A DNA stretch of 28,814 nt. Source: Triparma columacea (taxonomy: Eukaryota > Sar > Bolidophyceae > Parmales > Triparmaceae). Numbering within the stretch: position 1 is the first letter of the stretch; every line of letters begins with the position of its first letter. The position numbers were made by a program, and so were the translations under genes. Below, piece after piece: positions 1 through 9,097 of this stretch. The stretch spans positions 1-28,814 of the forward strand of contig BRYA01001126.1 of assembly GCA_030267965.1 (NCBI GenBank), given 5' to 3'. The notes under the pieces were generated by a model, which was given only the letters and a program-made list of their open reading frames with translations, was not told the DNA's origin and searched no databases.

Positions 1-114
1 ATACCCCATAAGAGTGACCACAGCAGTGACCCTCTTATCATCAGCTACGTTACCTTCGTTCATTACGGTGAACGACAGTCAGACGTGACTACGGAGGACT
101 ACCCTACACTACCC

Positions 115-791
115 GTAGGCTATGCCGTGGTAGGACTAGCAGTAGGCGATGGCGTAGGCGATGTCGTAGGACTAGCAGAAGGCGATGCCGTAGGACTAGC
201 AGTAGGCGATGCAGTAGGCGATGCCGTTGGACTAGCAGTAGGTGATGCCGTAGGACTAGCAGTAGGCGATGCAGTAGGACTAGCAGTAGGCGATGCAGTA
301 GGCGATGCCGTAGGACTAGCAGTAGGCGATGCCGTAGGTGATGCCGTTGGACTAGCAGTAGGTGATGCCGTAGGTGATGCAGTAGGCGATGCCGTAGGAC
401 TAACAGTAGGCGATGCCGTAGGTGATGCCGTAGGACTAGCAGTAGGCGATGCCGTGGGACTAGCAGTAGGCGATGCCGTAGGACTAGCAGTAGGCGATGC
501 AGTAGGCGATGCCGTAGGACTAGCAGTAGGTGATGCCGTAGGACTAGCAGTAGGCGATGCAGTAGGACTAGCAGTAGGCGATGCCGTAGGACTAGCAGTA
601 GGTGATGCCGTAGGACTAGCAGTAGGAGATGCCGTGGGACTAGAAGTAGGCGATGCAGTAGGCGATGGCGTAGGACTAGCGGTAGGCGATGGCGTAGGCG
701 ATGGCGTAGGTGGCGTAGGACTAGCAGTAGGTGATGGCGTAGGACTAGCAGTAGGCGATGCCGTAGGTGATGCCGTAGGACTAGCAGTAGG
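115..791. repeat. 12-bp-unit minisatellite, open in one frame on each strand
   Basis: The stretch consists of units of the form GTAGGNNNNGCN, with two main types (GTAGGACTAGCA and GTAGGCGATGCC) in irregular alternation. Between 130 and 786 the length equals 54 full 12-bp units plus one 9-bp unit near 709-720. Because every unit is a multiple of three, one frame per strand stays open. On the + strand it reads as VGLA/VGDA tetrapeptides, in a frame open from the left edge of the window to a TGA at 883-885 (no ATG inside the window). On the - strand it reads as TASP/TASP, a Ser-Pro-Thr-Ala repeat typical of secreted algal linkers, open from about 836 to a TAG at 101-99, also without an ATG. The wobble positions of both frames fall on the same base, so silent differences between units do not show which strand is coding. 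It could be the last exon of a gene entering from the left, a mucin-like exon on the - strand, or non-coding. Confidence 0.9.
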
Positions 792-968
792 CAGTCGGAG
801 GGACGGAGAGGAAGGGGAACAAAAAAGTAAAAATTGTCACAAAATAATCTTCTTTACTAATGTCTCGCGCATCACATCGCGTTGAAGCACCAGCAGTTCC
901 ATAAATTACTCTCACATTGCTCATAAGTAACCACCCGAGCGAACAGAAATCTCCCTTCCATGTCGCTA

Positions 969-1402
969 TTATGAAAACTTCTGCGTCTTCTTGATAACAC
1001 CGGCACCGTCGGGCCTCATAGTCGTCACCCAGTCCGTGGTGTGTCCCCACTCCATCGCAGCACTGACCAAAGGACTCCCGTACTTCAACTGCATCTTCAT
1101 CTCAAACATCTCCTCGGCAGTCTTCTTGAATTTATCGTCGTCAGCAGTTTTGTCGTGAAGTGTGATGGCTCGCTTATGGTACTTTGAGGGGGGCATAGGA
1201 AACGGGTTAGTCATTAGATTAGGGGCCTCCTCCACTTTAAAAAAATGACCTAATGGAGCTAACTTACCTGATCGTAAACAGAACCCCCTCTTGTAGGAGG
1301 GCGATCGGGTATGGCGCCAGTTCCGGTGTCAGGATATGCAACTACTTTCCTCCTTGGTGCTATGCTGACAAAGGATAGTGCTTCGGCATCTTCCTCAGAC
1401 AT
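969..1402 (-). CDS. CFAP90-like ciliary microtubule protein, two exons
   Basis: Exons are 1402..1268 and 1181..969 (115 residues). The first exon ends CAG before GTAAGT. The intron has a TGACTAACCC branch site, a pyrimidine tract and an AAAG acceptor, and the joint is phase 0. The open frame on the second exon runs further upstream through the intron without a stop, but the spliced version fits the family better. The protein reads ALSFVSIAPRRK, then SVYDQ joined to YHKRAITLHDKTADDD, then GSPLVSAAMEWGHTTDW. This matches, from memory, the animal CFAP90 (C5orf49) pattern of an ALSAFSYIPPRR-type start, SLYD, KR, LHRDDREHA and a C-terminal SSVYG block. CFAP90 is a small axonemal microtubule-associated protein of motile cilia. 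The length is somewhat below the animal protein. The family call rests on remembered motifs and is moderate; the exon structure is firmer. Confidence 0.6.
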
Positions 1403-1532
1403 GTTTTAACCTACAAAGAGAGCGGAGCACGAGCAAGGAGAGGGGTTAGGTTGGATGCTGCTTCGAAGGGAGCGTTATTATTCAGAAAGTTCGGGGAAGA
1501 TGGTGTTGTAGGGGAGGGGATGCGAGTCTAGA
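1403..1532. promoter_or_regulatory. Divergent promoter region between CFAP90-like and TPR genes
   Basis: Only 130 bases separate the two start codons, which point away from each other, so both 5' leaders and promoters must lie here. No TATA box or clear repeat element is visible. Inferred from gene orientation only. Confidence 0.45.
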
Positions 1533-2241
1533 ATGGCCTTTCCTTACGCTTTAGATATTAATTTGTCCAGGAATTGTGAGTTAACGTCTCAATTTTCTTT
1601 TGGGGCTGCAAAATTTAGAGTTTCCCCTAGACGAAACCTCGATCCTTACGGATCTTGTGCGATACATGATGGAAGATTCCGCACGTAGCGCTGCTGAGAA
1701 TATGGATTGCGTCATGGGCTCCCTCAGTGAGGCAAATGTGTACATCCTTGCTGGCGAACTTGGCATGGCGGAGGAAAGCTATGCGTCTGCTTTGGATGAT
1801 GCGGAACGGAGCTTCGGTGAGTGTCACATAACAACATTGAAGTGTCTTGAGTGCATGGCACGGTGCTGCAAAATGCAGGGGAAGATGGACTTGGCAATAC
1901 CAATGTACGAGAGGTTCATCAGCCTTCGTGATGAGGCAGAGAAGAGGGGAATAAAGAATATGTTCGATTCTGGGAGTCTAGTGACGGTCTACCAAGAACT
2001 TGGAGAGTGTCTCGGGGCTACTGGCAGGATCGAGGAGAATGAGGCAATGCAGAGTAGGGCAGAGAAAGTCTTCGGTGTGTTGAGGGAGAGGGTCGAGCAG
2101 ATCGAGAGGAAGGAACAGGAAAATGAGGACGAGGAGGAGGAGGACGAGGAGGAGGAGGAGGAGAGCGACGGGGATGATGAAAACAGTGACTCGGAAACAA
2201 AGGAAAATACAAGACGACGAACAAAGGGAAATGGAAATTGA
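1533..2241 (+). CDS. TPR-type protein with acidic C-terminal tail
   Basis: My model has exon 1 at 1533..1575 (from ATG GCC TTT) and exon 2 at 1631..2241 (217 residues). The donor is GTGAGT, followed by a GTTAACG branch-like site and the acceptor TTTCCCCTAG. The phase-1 joint gives MAFPYALDINLSRNYETS. If that small exon is wrong, the first in-frame ATG is at 1666. Two or more tetratricopeptide-like helical pairs can be seen at about residues 45-150 (LAGELGMAEESYASALDDAE, then ARCCKMQGKMDLAIPMYERF, then ELGECLGATGRIEENEAM). Their 40-residue spacing resembles kinesin-light-chain TPRs. After a helix the protein ends in a Glu/Asp-rich tail and a basic terminus. TPRs bind peptide partners; no enzyme motif is present. 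The specific role is unknown. Confidence 0.65.
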
Positions 2242-2316
2242 AATGTTTGGACGGGTTTTATCCTCATTTTTCTTCTTATATGTTACGGTTGAGCTTAAGG
2301 TGGGTTTAAGGGGGGG

Positions 2317-3653
2317 TTATGCAGTGGTGAAGCTAAGCAGTTCGATGTGAAAGTACAGCGTACTGCCTGGAGGGATGTGACCAGGAACCCCTCTGTCTCC
2401 GTAACCTTGCTCAGCAGGTATTATAACCATTCTCTGCTCTCTACGCTTCATGTCCAGAAGCATCTCGTCCCACCCTGCGATAACAGCCCCGACACCAACC
2501 TCGGTTTGGAACTCCTTTCCCTTGTCCCTGGAACTGTCAAACTTCTTGTCGCTCTCAAATGCGTCCAGCCAGCCACAGTAATGGGCTTTCACTATGGATC
2601 CTTTTGTTGGCTTTTTCGCTCCGATGCCCTCCCTTACCGTTACGTACTGCAAGCCGGACTCTGTCGAAATTAGGGAGCTCTCGGGATAAACAACACCCGG
2701 ATTGTTGGAACCCTCTTCCTTGGCCCTGACCATTTCCCCTAAACTCGCACCAGCTCTTTTGACCTCCCCGTTAGCTGCGTCTATTTGGTCCCCCTTTTCT
2801 GGGTCTGGGTGGGGGGGGGTAAGTGAGGGGGCTGGAGGGGGGGGTTCACAGTTTCTGCACATTCATCCTGTCGGTCATCCATCATCATGTCGCTTGCCCA
2901 GCGTGTCCTAATTGTCCGTCATCCATCATCATGTCGCTTGCCCAGCGTGTCCTAATTGTCCTTCCTCCCCTTTCCTCCAACTCACCATACCAAGCCCAAT
3001 GCTTGCGGGCAGCGAGCATCTTGTCCTTGTCACCGAGGAGGGGTCCAAGCTGGCCAATAGTAGCACACAATTTGCAGACGGAGACCTTCGACACGGAACC
3101 CATCTTCTCACTCTCCTTCGCATCAATTTCCTCACTGTCCAACACCAATCCGCCCGCGACAATGAGGCAAAGGCCAAAGGGCTGGACTTCACTGGGCTCT
3201 GCTTGGAAAGATTCTTCGTTCAGCTTCAAAGTCAGGGCGTCAGCAGCAACGTTGTGGATGTAGCGAGCCTTTTTCAAGGCAGGGTCGCCGGCCACCTTCT
3301 TGAGGTGGGCTGCTGCATCTTCCTCAGAGGGGGGAGGGTAAATGTAGACGTCTATAGGAGAACCAACCCAATATGCAAAAGAGCTCTTAACCTTCACCAT
3401 CTTGTTCTTGAAGATGTGGGCCATAAGCGCTCGTTTCGTTGCTGGCCTTTGGGTGAAAACCCTATTTTCGCCCTTGTCAATTCTCTGAGAGCTAATGTTT
3501 TGGAAGTTAGAAAGACGAGGAGGGGGGGGAGGGGTTTTTTTTTATTACTCACTAGTCCTGTACGATTTTAGAGAGCGATAGGCCGCGAGGGTGCGCCCAA
3601 ACCACATTGAACGTGCTCTCTATCATCCCGGACATCTCCGATAAACTAGCCAT
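2317..3653 (-). CDS. FKBP-type peptidyl-prolyl isomerase with long unknown N-terminus, three exons
   Basis: Exons are 3653..3553, 3491..2986 and 2804..2317, giving 364 residues. Donors are GTGAGT at both introns. Intron 1 has a TTCTAACTTCC branch site and an ATTAG acceptor. Intron 2 (181 nt) could instead end 6 nt further in (exon from 2798). The FKBP domain fills residues 253-360. All the FKBP12 pocket residues are present in order: Tyr in AHYCG, Phe-Asp in KKFDSSRD, Phe in KEFQTE, Val-Ile in GAVIAGW, the pocket Trp, Tyr in QGYGDRG, and Phe in LYFHIELL. The isomerase should therefore be active and able to bind FK506-like ligands. Residues 1-200 match nothing I know and show no clear signal or transit peptide, so a cytosolic or nuclear place is likely. 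The gene is convergent with the TPR gene, 75 bases away. Confidence 0.85.
2874..2961. repeat. Perfect 44-bp tandem duplication inside FKBP intron 2
   Basis: Positions 2874-2917 and 2918-2961 are identical, base for base. The pair lies wholly inside the intron, between the donor at 2985 and the acceptor near 2805, and explains why this intron is longer than most here. Perfect identity suggests a recent duplication or an assembly artefact. Confidence 0.95.
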
Positions 3654-3827
3654 TTTGGGGAGTTCAGTTTTTATCTTTTTTCGGTCCGGCCCCGGCCATA
3701 GTGGTTTAGAATAATAGGGATCACTATGATACTGTCGGTCACTTACTTCTTTCGATCCCAGTCCAGAGGGGGGAGTCAGGAGAGGGTCCCAATAAAATCA
3801 AGAAATTTCGCACTTCGGTATTTGCTT

Positions 3828-6800
3828 TTAAACAATTTCGTCTCCTGACAGTCCTTCTCCGGAATTGATGGCCTTTAATTCAGTGCTGGGCCTATTGGTG
3901 CTATATTTATCTCCTGCATCTATGACTGTTAACGCCTCTATATTCCTTGGGACGTCGAGGGGGTCAAAGTTCATTTTCTCCCTGCTCGTACTTCTCCTTC
4001 GCTCTCTCGTCGATTTTTTCCTCGGGTTCGCCCATGGCTGACTATCTTCATCGTCGGGGGGGAGGTTGGCGGAGGAGAGGGTACCTACGGCTTCAGATTC
4101 AGCTTCCTCCCTCTCCTTGGACTCGCTTTCCTCGTTATACTTTTTGACATCGGGCTCGTCCTTTTTTGAATTTTCGTCCTTGTCGTCCGTGAAATGATGA
4201 GCTCTTTTATAGTCAACAATATTCGTTGTCGTGTTCGCCCAGGACTTGAGGTAACCCTTGGTGCTTCTGTTGTCCACTTTGATGGACTTAAAAGAGGACC
4301 TGGACCCATAGCTGCTATCGTCAAAGTCGCTTTCGTCCACCTTGCTCTCTACTCTTTCTTGCTTCCTTTGATCTTCGGGGACAAGCTTTAGGTACTCCCC
4401 AAAAGCTTTGTCAAAAAGCATCATAAACTTGGCATTCTTTTCCTGGTTGCGCTGAGAGAACGTAGGATGCACGAAGGTGTCCGCTGTCTGTTGTTCCCTT
4501 GTCAGAAACGCTTCTACTAGCCACAGGAAACAGCTCAAACTGTCCTTGTGTGTTGCTAGGCTCGTCATCATGTTAGGCAAGTAACCCGTTTTTGCTCCAA
4601 AAAGGTTACTAAGACTGAACCTATTCGTAACCCTACAGAAGCTAGTTCCAGGGATGTCCTGAATCAATATGGCACTTCTGCAGGTAGCCCTCACTGTCTG
4701 CGGCTCGATGGGGCAGCTTGGGTGGTCGACGCTCTCAGCAAAGACCATGTAAATGCCTTGGCTGATCCTCTTCCAGACCTGCCTCATGAGGAACTCTCGA
4801 TTCTTCAAAGGAGGAGGGAAAATTTTGACAATTTGGAAGATGGCGTTGTGCTCGTTTTCCCTGTACGTCGTCCTCCTGAACTTTTCCACGCCCTCGAGTA
4901 AGTTTATCAGCTCCCTGAAGGGATGGTCAAATTGAACGATGAAGTTTGCCACCTTCGCAGCTCCGAAGGGTATCATTCGGCTCTGCACCCCAATTCCTCC
5001 GGAGTGGGAGTTGGTGAACTCGAAGTTCAAGGAGAAGGCCGTGTCAGTTGCGTCTAAGCCTATCTTCTGGGAGTTCTGGAGGTTTAGCTTCCTCTTCTTG
5101 TCGGCCTGCTTGACTTTGGCGAGTCCCTCCAACAAATACTCGTAGCCTTCGTTGATGAAAGTCTCCTCCTCGAACGAGTAAACAGATGCGTGAGCAACGG
5201 CACTATTGAGGTCCTTGCTGCGAATTTCGCCGTCCCATGAGGAGAGCTTCTTCTCAATGGATTGGAAGGATGGACGCTTGTACGGGTCGTGCTCCCAGCA
5301 GCTCTTGATGAGGTCAACCACCACAGGAATCTCGCTTTTCCATTTTGTGGGCAACTTTGGTCTCCATCCCTTGGCCACCCTTTCCGTAAGCTCAATCTGA
5401 TTCTTCGGTGCATTGCTCCTCATGTAGTACAGTTGCCTGGCCTGCCCGTGCATCGCGAGGTCGACGAGGATGCAGCCAAAGCTGTAGACGTCAGAGGGGG
5501 TCCCGTAAGTGTCGCCTTTGAGAACCTCGGGGGGCATGTACAGGGCTGTTCCAACATTGAAAGTGAGCTCATCGGGGTGGTCAGGCAACAATCTACTGCT
5601 TCCAAAGTCGCTAATCTTGGCAGATCGCCAGTCGGTTATCAAAACGTTGGTGGTCTTCAGATCCCTGTGTATGATGGGCTTTTTCCTTTCGTGAAGGTAG
5701 CGCATTCCTTGGCAAATATCGATCGAATATGTCCTCTTGCTGTTGCTCCAGTCCATCAACATTTCCCTTCCGAGCACATCCCTCAGGGTCCCCTGCTTGG
5801 CATACTCCAAGACGCAGCAAATGTGAGGCCACTTTAGGACGCATGCAATCGTCCTCACGATGTTTTTATGCCGCAGCATAACACCGAACTGCATTTCTCC
5901 TATGAAGCTCATGATGGAGGACTCGTTTAGACTTTCCGTCGAGATGAGCTGCTTCACTGCGACAATCTGGTTCCTGTAAGTTGCCGCGAAAACCACCCCA
6001 TTCCCACCTTTGCCCACCTCGTTCAGGTACTTCAGCTCCCTGTACTCTATTTGAACATCGAGCAGGCCGGCGAGTTGCCTTCGCACCTCAGGGGTGTTCA
6101 ACTGGCTCAACACGGCCTTGAGGTTGTTGTTAAAGCCGGGCGTCAAATTTCTGTTCATGTCTCTTTCGTGCATGAACTTCTGCTTGTACTCCATCCAGTA
6201 GATGGAAAACAAGTGACGACTGTGTTCTTCTTTTGAAGACGCCCTCCTTGCGACAAGAGATATTACTATGACACCACCCAAAGCCTCAAGAATGCACTCT
6301 TTGTAACTAGCAATTAATTCTTCCTCGGAGCTGGCATTGAAAATGTTAGAATATCGCGGCACTAGTATAACAGATGCGAATAAGTAGAAAGACAATACCC
6401 TTCGCGACAGGTAGAGTGGCATTTCTACGATGATGCTGGTGAGGCTCAACAGCAAAAGACCCATGGGGACCATAATTGTTTTTGTTTGAGCGGTGTCAAT
6501 ATGCAGCCCATGCAAAAATGGTCTCCAGGCGGTGCATTGCAAAAGTAAGAGTAAGAAGGGGGGTATGATGAGGATAGTACCGAGCCAGAAAACGTTGTCT
6601 ACGTGCTTGTCTTGGTTGTTAAACTGCAGTAGCGAGCTCACTCTACCTAAAAGGAATAGTGGAACGATGCCGAGGAACACATGACTTATCATGAATGCGT
6701 TCCGTACAGGTGTGCTTTCGGGCAAATCGCCACTATATGCGTCTTTGCCATGATCTTTTAAACTGATCATCAGAACAAGGTTCCAGAGAAACAACAACAC

Positions 6801-8965
6801 AATCGAGCCAATCGCCTTTTTCGAAGTTCCCTCGAGCTTTTCAAGGAATGAATGGAAGCTAAATACGGAAAATTGCTTCTCGATGAAATCGTCGTCAAAT
6901 TGCTGTCTCCACTTTGCTGTGTTTCTGGTCAGCATGGGTTGAAAAAGGGTCCCTGAAAATTTCTCAGAGGCTGGGTTATCGTTCTTCAACCATGCCACCG
7001 AAGTGGTCAACCAGTCGGTGAAGTCGAGCCAAGAGTTAGGTTTTAGCGCGTCTTCTTCGTCTTCTTCGTCAAGTTCGAACATGTTTGACCCAAAAGGGTG
7101 AAGCTGAGATGGGTCAAGATTGTTGTACCTCGTGAGGGTGTGTTCAAAACGGGTCATGCACTCTTCTCTGCACTTGTCAACGTTCTGTGAAGTAGTTTTG
7201 AAGTACTTTTCGATGTCAGTTAAGACTGTCATCGCACGCAAACAAGCGTGCTGACGGAGTTGTTGGGAAATCGCGCCACCCCCGTCAAGATCAATTATGA
7301 CGGACACGATGCTGTTCTGGAAGATTTCAGGAATGTTAGAGTCGTCACGAGCGCTGTTCTCGATGAGAATGGCACTGAAAAAGAAGGGCCTGACACCTTT
7401 GGGTTTGTTGCTCATTTGCGGCAGGGGGTAAGCGAGCTCGTCGTCATTGTAAGTGCAATAAATGATCCTATTTTCGTCAAGGCGCTTCCACGTGTGCTTC
7501 GTGAGGAAATCGCGGTACAGGAAAGGCACCGGCATCCAGCGCCTATTGAAGGTAGTCATGGAGTGGGAGTTTCTTTTTGACACCACGAAGCGGTCAATGT
7601 CGTCCTTGTTGAATTCCAACCTCTTTGGATTCATGTAATCGAGAAGGAGGGCGAGAACGTAGGAAGGGGGTACCTCGATGTATGCCGAGCCAATGTACAA
7701 TTTAGACGGTTTGGAAGAGTACCACTGCGCCGTGGGTGAGTAAAGTGAGCCGCGGGGAAATGTACGTTAGAGTGGACTTTCAGATTCAGCCGAAGTCGTC
7801 CATTGCTGTGCTGCATTCCTCCTTTTGCCAGCCCTTCTCACCTTGTACTTTGACTGGTTCAAAATCTGAGAAATGTCATCAACCGTATGGTGAATTTGTA
7901 CCGTCTTGTGGGTGCTCGAGGACCGAACCTTGGCGAGATCCATCCTCCGAACCGAGTCCAATAAAACACAGGCGGTGTCCAACCTGTCCATCTCCTTTTG
8001 CGTGTAAGGACCGGGTGCCTCGCCCTTGAAAATAGGGTCGTAGTGGAGGCCAATCGGTAGGACGACATTGTTCAAGTCCTGACCGGCGGACAATTGTGCG
8101 AAGGAGGGTCCCACCGCGGTGGTCTCAGGCTCTGGCGAAGTGCCATGACCGGACAGTTGAGGATAGGCCTCGAGATCGGCATTCTTTGGAGATACGTGCG
8201 ACGGCCCCACATCGTCAGTCCAGGCGACCTCATCCGAAGAACCAGAAGTGAGAGGCTCCTGCGACCCACTATCGGTCATTTCCCCCAAGGAAGGCAGCGA
8301 CCGGCCATCGTAACTGGACGAGTGCGTAGTAACTGTCGCGTTTTCATGAGTCTGGCTTCGCAGAGTTTTGCGCAAGTCGCCTGCCTTATTTCCTGGCAGA
8401 AGAGCGGACCCCTGGGGCGAGCGGGGAGAGACGGGGTGCGGGGTGGTTGGTGTATGTGAGTTAAGGTGGTAGCTGGTTGAAGCGGACAACGCAACAATAT
8501 CAATCTAACCCTTCTCACCTTTAAGAAAACTTTCTTCTTCTTCTCCGAAATGTTTTCGCCCTCGTTAGAGGGCGCGGTCTTTGCGCCACCACGTGAAAAG
8601 AAATTAGATGGCAGGCTCAAAGTAAGTGCTGTCACACACACTGTAACCATCAAAGCCATAATATTAACTAACTCTGTTGTCCTTTCATCTCCGTTCAGGT
8701 TGTTGAAGAGGTTGATTCCTTCCACGAAGATCAGTGACACATAGGCTGATATAAATGACGGGGGGTAAGTGTTAGGGTAACATAATTCAGAGGCCTCCGG
8801 CCACGAGCAACAGGGAGAATTGACAAGGGAAGTCGAGGGAAGAGGGGGGGGGAAGGAGGGGGGCTTTTTGTGGGCACTTGTACACTGTATCGACCGCCGA
8901 TCGCGAGCTGTCCTTAACGTACCTAAAATGAACCTGGATTCGCCTTCGAGACGAACAAAGAGCAT
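3828..8965 (-). CDS. Membrane protein: START - transmembrane - TKL-type kinase - START, four exons
   Basis: Exons are 8965..8923, 8745..8519, 8411..7842 and 7724..3828 (1578 residues). Phases agree at all three joints, with donors GTACGT, GTGAGA and GTGAGA and branch sites CCTTAACTCA and CTCTAACGTA in introns 2 and 3. Residues 12-30 and about 45-65 are two hydrophobic segments. Residues 225-450 look like a START lipid-binding domain (SKLYIGSAYIEVP, FLYRDFLTKHTWKR). About six transmembrane segments follow between 585 and 775. The kinase covers 843-1110: glycine loop GKGGNGVV, VAVK lysine, HRDLKTTNVL catalytic loop, DFG, MPPE, and CW...RP near the end, so it should be active and is closest to TKL/MLK kinases. 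A second START-like domain spans 1138-1353 (KNREFLMRQVWKR), then a charged disordered tail. The likely role is a lipid-sensing receptor kinase; the ligand is unknown. The 3.9-kb last exon has no intron. Confidence 0.85.
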
Positions 8966-9097
8966 CACCGCCAATGAATCCTCCTAACTTAAGAATGAAT
9001 CAGCTAAAAAAAATTGTGTGTTTTGAAGGCAGAACAGGTTCACTTTCTTTCTTCCGGATTTCTTTATTATCCAGGTGACTTTGTTCGGTAAAGAGGG
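8966..9097. promoter_or_regulatory. Divergent promoter region between START-kinase and CLC genes
   Basis: These 132 bases lie between two start codons facing outward. An AT-rich stretch with a run of A on the + strand is centred near 9010. No defined motif is recognised. Upstream of the kinase ATG the frame meets a stop within 20 bases, which supports starting at 8965. Confidence 0.4.

Noticed and set aside
781..1050. - strand frame with a hydrophobic stretch ([13 protein letters not shown]) just before the SPTA repeat, as a signal peptide for it
   Set aside because: It is one base out of frame with the repeat and ends in a stop at TAYC. It could work only with a frameshift or an unseen splice, and it overlaps the end of the CFAP90-like gene.
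8276..8974. A single 232-codon - strand frame upstream of the kinase
   Set aside because: It crosses a GTACGT donor, an ATATCAG acceptor and a GTGAGA donor, then runs into the next exon in the wrong frame. Only two pieces of it (8965-8923 and 8745-8519) belong to the kinase gene.
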